Positions 9,831 through 20,047 of a stretch of 64,000 nt of DNA are shown here, in pieces (the first letter of the stretch is position 1; each line of letters opens with the position of its first letter). The position numbers were made by a program, and so were the translations under genes. The notes under the pieces were generated by a model that worked only from the letters and a program-made list of their open reading frames with translations, had not been told where the DNA came from and did not search any database. The DNA is from Clostridiales bacterium. GTDB lineage: Bacteria; Bacillota; Clostridia; Tissierellales; GPF-1. The stretch is from contig JABXKS010000125.1 in assembly GCA_013619125.1 (NCBI GenBank), forward strand, positions 1 through 64,000, read 5' to 3'.

Positions 9831-9855
9831 AAGGCAATCCAAATAGGATTGCCTT
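9831..9855 (-). terminator. Terminator after the SLH gene at 9869-12727
   Basis: Perfect 10-bp stem AAGGCAATCC/GGATTGCCTT with a 5-nt loop, followed by a T tract on the minus strand. Confidence 0.88.
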
Positions 9856-9868
9856 TTTAATATTTCTA

Positions 9869-12727
9869 TTATTGAACTGTTACATACAAGTTGGTTGTTC
9901 CATCTGCTGTTACACAAACGATGGTAAATTCATCACCGGATTCCGGTGTTCCATCCACTTCCAGACTGAAGTCGCTGTTGTCAACGCCATAATCCGTGTT
10001 GTCCTTGACATACATATAATCCACAACTTCCTTGGAAACCACGCCGTATTGATCCGTGATCTCGAAGAATGCGTCAAAGTATCCGCTGTAGTTGTCATCT
10101 GCGTCGTACTCTTCTGTCAGAATAAGCTTAAGGCCATCATTTACATCGTCCGCATCCACATACAAGGTTGCGCCAGAAAGATTCGCGTCTTCCTTGCCGT
10201 ATACGTCTACGTCAATCGCATATGGCTTATCAGGGCTAATCGTTACCGTTTGTTGCTCCACGTTCACCTGACCGTTGATACTGTATTTCACGATCAACTG
10301 GGCGGTGATGTCGTCGTCCAAATCGCCATTATTGCTGGTCGCGTAAACGGTTTTGCTTGGAACATCAGTTTTCAGGTACTCTGATTGCGTAATCGCATCA
10401 ATATCTTGAATTACATCATTTGGCAATTTGACTGGATCGTTGCCCTCGTAACCCAAGACTTCGACTTTCTTGCCGTAAGCATCTTTGTCCTCAAAGTCCG
10501 GCGCATAGATCTTGCCGATCGTTGTAACTTGGAACTCGTCGATCTCGTCGGCATCTAGAACACGGATCGTAAAGGATGCGATATCCAAGAGAGCATCATC
10601 GCTGTCATACAATTCCGCTTCGAAATCGTAGGTCGTATCGCTGTTCAGGTCCAAAGAAAGTGTTTCTCCATCTGTAGAAATGTCTCCATCTCCAGTGAAA
10701 TGCACTTCATAGCCTGAAGGCATAGAGCCTTCATAGTCGTTGCCGTATTGATCTTCAAATAACATGTCTGATTCCGTAATGATAATCGTCTTGTTATCTT
10801 CCGCGTAGTACTCGTATATTTCATCATCCAATCCGGCGATTGCGTAAGGATTCGCTCGTGGATAAACCATAAAGTTCACTTGGAAAGGACTGGAGCTGTT
10901 CGCCATAAAGGTCGCATACTCCATAAAAGATGTTGTTGCAGACGTATTGCCGTTTTTGTACATCAGCTTTGCGTCTCCACCAGCTTTTTCTACCCAGTAG
11001 AATCCGTCTTTTTCGCCTTTTGTTATTTTAATGCCATTGACATAGATGGAATCCTTCAATGTGTCATATTTACTCACTTCATCGCCAACATAGTTGAATG
11101 CCTCAAATGGGAATTCAATCGGCGTGCCCGCAACCACCATATCCGGTTCGTCAACAATAAACTTATTCACGCCATTTGGCAACAATTCGATGACATCAGA
11201 TGCATTCGCCCCTGAATTTTTGTCAACCAAGTTGACATAAACTGTAGTCGGCATCGTGCTTTCTGAGAACGAGCTTGCATAAATACGGATATATACTTTC
11301 TCTTCCTTGCCGTCCGCTACTTGGGACGATGACGGATAGTACCATACCATTGTTCCATCAGATGGCGAAAGAATCACATTGTTGCTGGTTACAGAGTTTT
11401 TAGAACCAAAGTAGTCGATATCTGTAATCTCATCGCCTTCCTGGTCAATCGCTGTTACCGGAATGCCCCAAACATCGGTGCTTCCTTGAACGATATACTC
11501 ATCATCCGGATCTTCGTCCAGATTTTCCACTTCACCCAAGCTAATGCTTACCGCTTTGCGAGGTTCGCTGACTTTCAATGTGCGGTTTACAACCGCTGGC
11601 GCTTTGCCAGTTACTTGAGCAATACCTGTGATCATAACGGCTTGTCCAAGTTGCCATGGTGATGAACTATAGATTTCCAGATAGCTTCCCTTATCGGTTA
11701 CGCTGCCTGAACCCGACCAGTTGACTGACGCGCTGATTTCATTGTCAAATTGGTCCACCGTTTCGTAGTTGATAATGACCTTGTTGGCATCAGTTCCAGT
11801 GAAACCTTTTAGTTTCGCCGTAGAAGATGTGATCAAAATATCAGCCAGATACGGTCGTGAGCCTTCAATCGTTGCACTCAAGGTTTGTCCTTTGGTATCT
11901 GTAATCAAGGCTGTATAGTCTGTATCCATGATATTGCTTGTCATTTCAATGCGGGCAACCTCTTTCCCGTAAGTTGGGAAGGTTATTTTAGCAATGCTGT
12001 TTGTGATATTGCCGCGTTTGATTAAAATGTTGTTTTCTAAATCTTCGATATTCTCATCGCATTCCAATTCGAAAGTTTTCGATCCAATTTGACGGAATTC
12101 GTGAATCGTCAATTGCCCATTATCGGCCTTTGTCTTCACTTCATGACCCAATCGTGCAGCTAGGGTTTCGTTCGTACCCTTGTAGTTTGCACGGATCGTG
12201 GCCGCCGTCATGGTTGCCATGGTTCCGCGAGATGCGATGGCGGTTCCCGGTGCGCTGGAGCCAAAGCCCATAGTGCTTGCAGTTGTTTCAACTACATCCC
12301 AGCCAGGGAATTCTCCCAGATAATATCCCAATGCACGAAGCAATACAATCTGCAATTGTTGTACGGTCATGAATTCACCGAATCCAAACTCCGTACCGCT
12401 CTTACCCATAAAATATTGGTTCGCATACGCCCAACCCAAATAGCCATTATAGAATGAATCTGTTACATCATTAAATGGATGGTTGATCGGATACGCTTTC
12501 GCTTGATCCTCTTGGCCCATCAGACGGCTAAGAAGAACTACGGTGTCCTGACGCTTCAAATAATCGTCTCCCCGTTTCTCCTTTAATACGCCTAACATAA
12601 TCAATTCGTCCAATGCTGCATCTTGTCCAACCGGTGGGTCGTCCACGATAATTGTCGCTGCAAAAGACGGAGCAACTGCTGTCAAAACCATCAATACTGT
12701 CAGTAAGATGGCTAATTTCTTCTTCAT
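9869..12727 (-). CDS. SLH-domain surface protein with DQYG Ig-like modules
   Basis: 952-aa secreted protein. The ATG at 12727 is taken because it follows AGGAGG by 7 nt and opens a clean signal peptide (MKKKLAILL...SFAA); an in-frame extension to 12880 runs through the promoter. SLH region about residues 35-190 (FNDVTDSFYNGYLGWAYANQ; SRGTMATMTAATIRANY), then modules with VDQFDNEIS, IDQEGDEIT, FNYVGDEVSKYDTL, FEDQYGNDYEG and ITDQYGVVSKE. Order and spacing match the main S-layer gene next door. Own promoter (12767-12795) and terminator. SLH proteins attach non-covalently to pyruvylated wall polymers; the Ig-like modules form the outward array. Confidence 0.87.
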   Translation of the reverse strand: MKKKLAILLTVLMVLTAVAPSFAATIIVDDPPVGQDAALDELIMLGVLKEKRGDDYLKRQDTVVLLSRLMGQEDQAKAYPINHPFNDVTDSFYNGYLGWAYANQYFMGKSGTEFGFGEFMTVQQLQIVLLRALGYYLGEFPGWDVVETTASTMGFGSSAPGTAIASRGTMATMTAATIRANYKGTNETLAARLGHEVKTKADNGQLTIHEFRQIGSKTFELECDENIEDLENNILIKRGNITNSIAKITFPTYGKEVARIEMTSNIMDTDYTALITDTKGQTLSATIEGSRPYLADILITSSTAKLKGFTGTDANKVIINYETVDQFDNEISASVNWSGSGSVTDKGSYLEIYSSSPWQLGQAVMITGIAQVTGKAPAVVNRTLKVSEPRKAVSISLGEVENLDEDPDDEYIVQGSTDVWGIPVTAIDQEGDEITDIDYFGSKNSVTSNNVILSPSDGTMVWYYPSSSQVADGKEEKVYIRIYASSFSESTMPTTVYVNLVDKNSGANASDVIELLPNGVNKFIVDEPDMVVAGTPIEFPFEAFNYVGDEVSKYDTLKDSIYVNGIKITKGEKDGFYWVEKAGGDAKLMYKNGNTSATTSFMEYATFMANSSSPFQVNFMVYPRANPYAIAGLDDEIYEYYAEDNKTIIITESDMLFEDQYGNDYEGSMPSGYEVHFTGDGDISTDGETLSLDLNSDTTYDFEAELYDSDDALLDIASFTIRVLDADEIDEFQVTTIGKIYAPDFEDKDAYGKKVEVLGYEGNDPVKLPNDVIQDIDAITQSEYLKTDVPSKTVYATSNNGDLDDDITAQLIVKYSINGQVNVEQQTVTISPDKPYAIDVDVYGKEDANLSGATLYVDADDVNDGLKLILTEEYDADDNYSGYFDAFFEITDQYGVVSKEVVDYMYVKDNTDYGVDNSDFSLEVDGTPESGDEFTIVCVTADGTTNLYVTVQ

Positions 12728-12766
12728 CTTAAATCCTCCTCTTGTTCTTGCCTTTACGCTAGTATT

Positions 12767-12795
12767 ATTGTACCCGCTAAGGAAAACATAATCAA
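12767..12795 (-). promoter_or_regulatory. Promoter of the SLH gene at 9869-12727
   Basis: Minus strand TTGATT (12795-12790), 17 bp, TACAAT (12772-12767), about 40 bp before the start codon. Upstream at 12831-12846 is a TTAAA-N6-TTAAA direct repeat. Confidence 0.65.
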
Positions 12796-12908
12796 TGCGA
12801 TTCCCTTTTTTTTCATAAAAAAGACATACTTTTAAGCCGGGTTTAAGAATTAGACGTGGAACCCCCAAGAAAAGTTTCACTCAACCGTATAAAAAAATGC
12901 AAAAAAAA

Positions 12909-12930
12909 GAAGACCCCTTACGGGGTCTTC
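12909..12930 (-). terminator. Terminator of the main S-layer gene
   Basis: Perfect 9-bp stem GAAGACCCC/GGGGTCTTC with a 4-nt loop and an eight-T tail on the minus strand, 15 bp after the stop codon. Confidence 0.92.
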
Positions 12931-12945
12931 TTCAATTTGTTGAAA

Positions 12946-15738
12946 CTAGTCGGCTACAACAACCTCAACTTCGATTGTTTGAGTCAAACCAGACTCGGTA
13001 ACTGCAGTGATTGTGAATACGTCACCGTCTTGCATAGTATTGTTAATTTCCAAAGTTCCAGCTTGATTCACATCGTAAGTGCCAAAGTCTGAATCGTTGT
13101 CTCCATCTTCCACTACGTAGAAGTAAGAGAATACTTCGTCAGTTACAACGTCGTATTGATCAGTTGCTTCGAAGTAGAATGTGAAAGGCTCGTCTTGGTC
13201 ATCATCAGCTGCGATGTCCATGCCGTTAGACAAGTTTCTAGAATCGATTTTAACAACATTGCCTGAGATTTCTAGATCGAAATCAGCATCATCTTCGTTC
13301 AATACAACTTCAAGAGTCTCAGCTGTAGGAACTACGCCTGACAATTCAACTGTACGCTCGAATACGCCTGTTTCTTCGTCACCGTTGATGCTGTATTTAA
13401 TCAATACAACAGCTGTTACATCTTCGTCTTCGTCATCTTCAAGACCGAAAGCGCCTAACATGTTTTCAGCAGTATCTACTAAGTTGGTAGAAGGATAAGT
13501 TTCAAGCTCCAATACAGTGTCGGTAGGAAGAACAACTTCTTTACCGTTGTATTCGCCTGTCAATTCAACTTCAACCATGTACTTAGTTGCAACAGAACCA
13601 TCAGTCGCGTTTTCATCAGCATACATAACTGTGATTTCGTCTGTAGTGAACTCATCGATATCTGAAACGTCGATTACTTCAACAGTGAATTCGAATTCAG
13701 CTACTGCGTCATCTTCGTCTTCTTCCATCAAGTATGCAGTGTAATCATAATCGTCCGCTTCAACAGTTACAACTGCGAAAGTTGTACCAAGATCATCTTC
13801 GTCAGCATCTTCAATGGATACAGTGTATCCGTCTGGAAGATCACCATATTCCATGTCATCGCCGTATTGATCGATAAAGATCAAGTCAGCAACATCAACT
13901 TCACCAGCTGCGCCGGATGCGTAAAGAAGATCAGTATCATCGAATCCTTGGATATCGATTGGTTTTCTGTTTTCAGAAACAGAGAAGTTCAATTGAGATA
14001 CGGATGCAGTGTTCTCTACAGTGAATGTAAAGAATACTGGAGTCGCGTATGCAGAATCATTATCGTCTGCTTTGTATTCCAAAGTTACTGCGTCAGTGAA
14101 TGAATCAGTTGCAAACGCCCAACGATCGCCGGCATCTACATCTGTCTCAGTTCCAACGAAATCAGAACCAACTTTCACATCAGCTAGGTCGTCTTCGTCA
14201 GTGATTTCGTTTCCATAGTAGTCGTATGCTTCGAATTCGATTTCAACAGTCTCGCCGCCGATTACTTCGTCAGCAGGTCCGATTGCTTTGAATTCTGAAA
14301 CGCCAGCTTTTGGAATGATGAAAGTAATAGAATCATTCAAGCCTGAGTTTAAGTCGATTACTGTAACGAAAGCAGTTGTGTTTTCGTCTTCTGTTTCGTC
14401 TTCATCTGCTGCAAGTACTGCATACAATGCATCTTCATACTCAACAACATCAACAACTTCTACACCATTTTGAGTGAAATAGTCTAATAAATCATCATCA
14501 TTTTCATCAACATCAAAGTATCCTGCAGGTACTTGATCACCGTATTGGTTCAACGCTGTCAAAGGAAGAACCCAGTAGAAATCTTCTTCATCATCAGTGC
14601 CGAAATCTTGGCCTTTCATGATGTCGGCAGTTTCTTCGCCCAAGTTCATAGGAGCGCCCAATGCCAATTCAGCCAATTTGATAGGACCAGCAATTTCAAA
14701 CGTTTTAACTGCAGTTACAACAACGCCTTCGCCATCATTGTATACGCCGTTAACAACTACTGGAGTACCCATCAACCATGTGTTAGTTGTTGTAAGTTCA
14801 ATGCTACCCTCATGTGTTGGAACTGAAGGCGTGCCGATTGAGTAGAAAGTTACGTCGTTGTCGTCAGTCACATCGTTGCCGAATTGATCTTCAACATCGT
14901 AGTAAACAACAAGAACATTTGAGTCTGCATATGAGACCATGTTTGCATAATCGTAAGGGAATGAGATTGTAGTAACTACTGAATTTTGTCCAGCAACTAC
15001 TGCTTCCAAGTCGCCGAATGCGATTGTGTAATCGAATCCGTCTCGGATTTCTCTTTCCATTGTCAATGTCGCAGTCGCGCCATCAAACTCAACTTCTTCA
15101 ACAGCTGTAGCCACTTTACCGCGCATTACTGAGAAAGTTCCTTCAGTTACAGCTTGGTTGAATGTTACAGTCATTTCGTCAGTGTCAGTTTGCTCAGCAG
15201 ATACGATTGCCAACTCAGCTACCATACCCAATTTTGCTGCCAACGTTTGTGATCCGTCTGCCATTGGAAGATCCAATGCATAAACGATCATTGTCGCTGC
15301 TGCACCGCGAGTGAATTCGCCAGTAACAGGAATCGCAACGCCTTCGCCGTCTGCATAACCCAAAGCACGGTTAAGAACTAGTTCCATTTGCTCTGAAGTT
15401 ACAAAAGCATCTGGTGCGAAAGTTCCGTCTTCGTTACCTTGTACATACGCCATAGACTCAGCCCATGCGATGTAGTTTGCTCCCCAATGTCCAGTCGCGT
15501 CTGCGAATGAAGGTGCCACAGGGAAATCTTTTGCTGCTGCTTCTTCGCCCAAAAGACGGGAAAGAAGAACAACCATTTCTGCACGAGTCAAGCTGTCATC
15601 CGCTCGATCATCGTTCATGATACCAAGTTCTAGTAGTTTTGCTTCGGCAGTCATTTCCGCTTCTGTTGCAGCAAAAGCTGGAACAAATGCGCCGCATACC
15701 ATAGCAACCACTAGAAGAAGTGCTAATAATTTCTTCAT
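12946..15738 (-). CDS. Probable major S-layer protein (SLH plus DQYG Ig-like modules)
   Basis: 930-aa secreted protein; start set at the ATG (15738) about 11 nt after AGGAGG rather than ten codons upstream. Signal peptide ends at PAFAA. Three SLH modules follow: SLTRAEMVVLLSRLL, FADATGHWGANYIAWAESMAY, and FTRGAAATMIVYALD. The rest is five beta modules (EDQFGNDVTDD, LNQYGDQVPAG, YDYYGNEITDE, IDQYGDDMEYG, TDQYDVVTDE). It is extremely rich in Asp, Glu, Thr and Val, nearly free of Cys, and uses a narrow codon set, all typical of an abundant S-layer protein. Strong promoter, strong ribosome site and strong terminator support high expression. Four paralogs lie in a row with it the best conserved, so it is the likely structural lattice protein. 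Confidence 0.88.
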   Translation of the reverse strand: MKKLLALLLVVAMVCGAFVPAFAATEAEMTAEAKLLELGIMNDDRADDSLTRAEMVVLLSRLLGEEAAAKDFPVAPSFADATGHWGANYIAWAESMAYVQGNEDGTFAPDAFVTSEQMELVLNRALGYADGEGVAIPVTGEFTRGAAATMIVYALDLPMADGSQTLAAKLGMVAELAIVSAEQTDTDEMTVTFNQAVTEGTFSVMRGKVATAVEEVEFDGATATLTMEREIRDGFDYTIAFGDLEAVVAGQNSVVTTISFPYDYANMVSYADSNVLVVYYDVEDQFGNDVTDDNDVTFYSIGTPSVPTHEGSIELTTTNTWLMGTPVVVNGVYNDGEGVVVTAVKTFEIAGPIKLAELALGAPMNLGEETADIMKGQDFGTDDEEDFYWVLPLTALNQYGDQVPAGYFDVDENDDDLLDYFTQNGVEVVDVVEYEDALYAVLAADEDETEDENTTAFVTVIDLNSGLNDSITFIIPKAGVSEFKAIGPADEVIGGETVEIEFEAYDYYGNEITDEDDLADVKVGSDFVGTETDVDAGDRWAFATDSFTDAVTLEYKADDNDSAYATPVFFTFTVENTASVSQLNFSVSENRKPIDIQGFDDTDLLYASGAAGEVDVADLIFIDQYGDDMEYGDLPDGYTVSIEDADEDDLGTTFAVVTVEADDYDYTAYLMEEDEDDAVAEFEFTVEVIDVSDIDEFTTDEITVMYADENATDGSVATKYMVEVELTGEYNGKEVVLPTDTVLELETYPSTNLVDTAENMLGAFGLEDDEDEDVTAVVLIKYSINGDEETGVFERTVELSGVVPTAETLEVVLNEDDADFDLEISGNVVKIDSRNLSNGMDIAADDDQDEPFTFYFEATDQYDVVTDEVFSYFYVVEDGDNDSDFGTYDVNQAGTLEINNTMQDGDVFTITAVTESGLTQTIEVEVVVAD

Positions 15739-15800
15739 TTGATAATCTCCTCCTAAAAGTTTTGTCAATCAAGTGAATCCCACTTAATTATCCAAGTTTA

Positions 15801-15829
15801 ATTATACTGTTTCCATATTTTGTACACAA
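15801..15829 (-). promoter_or_regulatory. Promoter of the main S-layer gene
   Basis: Minus strand TTGTGT (15829-15824), 17 bp, TATAAT (15806-15801). The predicted leader is about 55-60 nt, longer than those of the other SLH genes. Confidence 0.7.
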
Positions 15830-15844
15830 GGGATATGGCCTATT

Positions 15845-15860
15845 TGTAATCTGATTGTAA
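15845..15860 (-). promoter_or_regulatory. Direct repeat TTACA-N6-TTACA before the S-layer promoter
   Basis: Two TTACA boxes with 11-bp period on the minus strand, ending 15 bp upstream of the -35. Period and position suit an OmpR/PhoB-family activator (the B. subtilis PhoP box is TTAACA repeats at 11-bp period). This is inferred from spacing only. Confidence 0.4.
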
Positions 15861-15903
15861 AATAACCCTTTCCCTTATCCAAATTAATTATACCTATGGC
15901 ATA

Positions 15904-15941
15904 TTACAGCGGGGTTACAGCAGGGTGTACTCTCTGTTACA
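15904..15941 (+). promoter_or_regulatory. Phased TTACA repeats in the pyrG/S-layer gap
   Basis: TTACA occurs at 15904, 15915 and 15937 on the plus strand, that is at 11 and 22 bp steps, with a weaker TGTAC at the missing phase (15926). It lies about 110 bp upstream of the S-layer transcription start and in opposite orientation to the pair at 15845. Confidence 0.35.
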
Positions 15942-15970
15942 TTCGTCATTGAATTGTCTGAAAACTAGAA

Positions 15971-15994
15971 AACAGCGGCTTTTCAGCCGCTGTT
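15971..15994 (-). terminator. Terminator of pyrG
   Basis: Perfect 10-bp stem AACAGCGGCT/AGCCGCTGTT with a 4-nt loop, followed by a T-rich stretch on the minus strand. Confidence 0.88.
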
Positions 15995-16012
15995 AAAGAT
16001 TTCCTGCTTCAA

Positions 16013-17611
<1,599 letters not shown>

Positions 17612-17648
17612 TCATATCCTCCTATTCCTACTAAACCACAACTTACAT

Positions 17649-17677
17649 ATCTTATCGGAAGATGCACAAACCGTCAA
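17649..17677 (-). promoter_or_regulatory. Promoter of pyrG
   Basis: Minus strand TTGACG (17677-17672), 17 bp, TAAGAT (17654-17649). The leader is about 35 nt; I see no pyrimidine attenuator hairpin in it. Confidence 0.6.
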
Positions 17678-17687
17678 TAGCCAATTT

Positions 17688-19127
17688 CTATTTTCTCAAC
17701 TCTTCAATCGCTCGTGCAAAGGCATCGTCTTCATATAGGTTCTTTGCCAAATATCGATAATAGGATTGATTGCCTGTTGTTAAGGCATTCAATGTCGCCT
17801 GTGTCTCTGGATCCAAATGGTAGGTGAGATTAATTCGGAAGTCTCGTTGGAATTGTGGGATCACATAAGCCAGTTCCTGATTATACAAATCACTGCTTGG
17901 ATCCACTTCGTATCCCAAATACGCAAGCTGCGCCTTTATCGTTCGGACCACCTTGTTTTTTTGCAAGTATTTAATTGTAGACTGTTCATTTGCCATTGGG
18001 AAATCCGACAATAGCTTTTCCATAGGCAATGTCTGCGGAACAATAATGTCTGGTGTAATGCCAACGCCATCCACCTTATGCCAATCCGGCGTAAAGTATT
18101 CAGCAATGGTCATTTTAAACCCTTCTTGATTGGTTAATGGGAAGATTCCCTGTACACTGCCCTTGCCGTAGGTTTGATCCCCTATAATAATACCCGAATT
18201 GGTATCTTGAATCGCACCGGCAAAAATTTCGGAAGCCGAGGCACTGTTTCCATTGACTAAAACAGCGATTTCAAATGGCGCTGTATTCAAATCAGAACGA
18301 AAGTTTTTAGCGCTATCTTTATATTGAACGTGGAGCAAGTCGTCATTGGTGACAAGTAGCTTCAATACTTCCAAGACTTGATCCAAATATCCGCCTGGGT
18401 TATCACGAAGGTCGAAGATCACTTTATGGATCTTTGCCTCCTTCAACTCAGCAAAAGTAACTTGCATATTCGACAATAGGTTCGCATTGAATTGTGTAAT
18501 GCGGACATAAGCCATATCTTCATCTAATTGCTCGTTCTCATCCGGTAGTACAACCGTAATTGGATTGCTTTTGATCAATTCACGAACCATGTCGTAATAT
18601 TGCACTCGGTCTGTATTGCCGCGGGTAATCCCGATGCGCGCATTGGATCCCACCTCGCCACGAATGTTGTTCAATGCTTCGCTAGATGGCAATCCCTCTA
18701 AGGGCTTCCCGTTGACCACAACTACTTTATCCCCAACTCGAAGACCCGATTCGCCTGCTGGGCTTACCTCGGTGAATCCCGTAATATAATAGAATCCCTC
18801 CTTGAACTCGACATACGCACCAACGCCACCGAAGTTTCCAGAAGTAGAGGCGTTTAGCCCTTTGAATCCTTCCGTGTCATAGTAATGGCTGTGCTGATCG
18901 ATCGTCTCAAAGATGCCATTCTTCGCAGCAGTAATCAATTCCTCTTTTGTAAGGTCATCATTCACCGTATTGTTCAAAATGTATTGAATCAAGTAATCCA
19001 ACTCATTCCCCAGTCGATATGCATTTACGTCAACCTTCGAATCTGCTGCAAATGCAGGACTCATCAAATTTACCAATAAAATGAGGATCACTGCCAGTGA
19101 TGTCCATTTTCCTAATTGTCTTTTCAT
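17688..19127 (-). CDS. Carboxyl-terminal processing protease (S41 family)
   Basis: 479-aa exported serine protease of the CtpA/Tsp family. Signal peptide or N-terminal anchor, a PDZ domain (GVGAYVEF...PAGESGLRVGDKVVVVNGKP), then the S41 core: FDLRDNPGGYLDQ, catalytic Ser in NGNSASASEIFAGA and catalytic Lys in YGKGSVQG. A C-terminal stretch (about 390-479) resembles a peptidoglycan-binding-like helical domain (LAYLGYEVD...QFQRDFRI). Start: two ATGs behind GAGGAGGTA; the second (19127) has the better spacing. Such proteases process or degrade envelope proteins. Lying beside S-layer genes it may act on them, which is only inference. Confidence 0.92.
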   Translation of the reverse strand: MKRQLGKWTSLAVILILLVNLMSPAFAADSKVDVNAYRLGNELDYLIQYILNNTVNDDLTKEELITAAKNGIFETIDQHSHYYDTEGFKGLNASTSGNFGGVGAYVEFKEGFYYITGFTEVSPAGESGLRVGDKVVVVNGKPLEGLPSSEALNNIRGEVGSNARIGITRGNTDRVQYYDMVRELIKSNPITVVLPDENEQLDEDMAYVRITQFNANLLSNMQVTFAELKEAKIHKVIFDLRDNPGGYLDQVLEVLKLLVTNDDLLHVQYKDSAKNFRSDLNTAPFEIAVLVNGNSASASEIFAGAIQDTNSGIIIGDQTYGKGSVQGIFPLTNQEGFKMTIAEYFTPDWHKVDGVGITPDIIVPQTLPMEKLLSDFPMANEQSTIKYLQKNKVVRTIKAQLAYLGYEVDPSSDLYNQELAYVIPQFQRDFRINLTYHLDPETQATLNALTTGNQSYYRYLAKNLYEDDAFARAIEELRK

Positions 19128-19260
19128 AATCATTACCTCCTCAATATTTTTATTATATCCTACTTTGTCACATCTCTTCGTATGAAATTTTTATTAACTC
19201 TCAAGATTTCACCCCTCCTTGGAATCCCTTCCTTTATAATAAGAAAAGGAGGGCAATTAA

Positions 19261-19803
19261 ATGCACATAATAAAGAAGACGATTATTTACTTGATTTTGT
19301 TTCTTTTCACCATACAAGTTTCATTTGCCACCACCTCACAAGAGGATTCAGCAAACGCCTTGGTCACCCTAGGTCTGTTGACTGGCTATCCCAATGGCGG
19401 TCTCGGCCTGGATCGAACCATCACACGGGCAGAATTCGCCACCCTCATGGTGCGCATGCTTCCAGAGCAGGAAAGCTCCAACACGCCCTTGACGGACATC
19501 TCGAAACATTGGGCAAAAGAGAACATCGAAAAGGCATATACCGCCGGATTAATTTCCGGCTATCCAGATAAAAGCTTCCAGCCAGACGCTCCCATTACCT
19601 ATGGAGAGATTATGACCGTGCTGGTTCGCTCCCTCGACTATGGAGACTCGATTGATCCAGCGCTCCCATGGCCGGAAAACTACGTACAAAAAGCCATCGA
19701 CTTGAATATCCATGGCGGTGTTCAAATCCCTATGCGCTCCAACGCGACCCGGGGCGATATGGCCGTGTTTTTGTCACAATCCTTGGTAACACAATTTCAA
19801 TAA
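19261..19803 (+). CDS. Small secreted protein consisting only of SLH modules
   Basis: 180 aa, start 6 nt after AAGGAGGG. Signal peptide (about 1-23, ending SFATT), then three SLH modules: LVTLGLLTGYPNGGLGLDRTI with ITRAEFATLMVRML, LTDISKHWAKENIEKAYTAG with SGYPDKSFQPDAPITYGE, and WPENYVQKAIDLNIHGGV with NATRGDMAVFLSQSL. Nothing else follows. These modules are closer to consensus than those in the large S-layer paralogs, keeping ITRAE. It could cap wall-polymer sites, compete with S-layer proteins for them, or help their assembly; these are guesses. It is the only plus-strand gene in the first 35 kb and has its own terminator. Confidence 0.85.
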   Translation: MHIIKKTIIYLILFLFTIQVSFATTSQEDSANALVTLGLLTGYPNGGLGLDRTITRAEFATLMVRMLPEQESSNTPLTDISKHWAKENIEKAYTAGLISGYPDKSFQPDAPITYGEIMTVLVRSLDYGDSIDPALPWPENYVQKAIDLNIHGGVQIPMRSNATRGDMAVFLSQSLVTQFQ

Positions 19804-19835
19804 TCAAAAAACAAAACCCAACAACAAACAAAAAA

Positions 19836-19866
19836 GAATTCCAAATCAATCTTGGAATTCTTTTTT
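19836..19866. terminator. Terminator of the small SLH gene
   Basis: Stem GAATTCCAA/TTGGAATTC with A-rich left and T-rich right flanks, so it can work on both strands. It lies 33 bp after the stop codon. Confidence 0.85.
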
Positions 19867-20047
19867 GTTTCATCGATAAGCACCAGACTTATCAGGAATC
19901 TAGGAAGAGACGACTCTCCTCCTACTATTAATCGTACCCACTATCTCTTAATATGATCTTAAAAATGCATTACGGTTTCTTACAAGCTTAAAAATCCAAA
20001 GAGATTTCTTTCCAGAAACCATTGTGACGATTTACATAACAACTATT

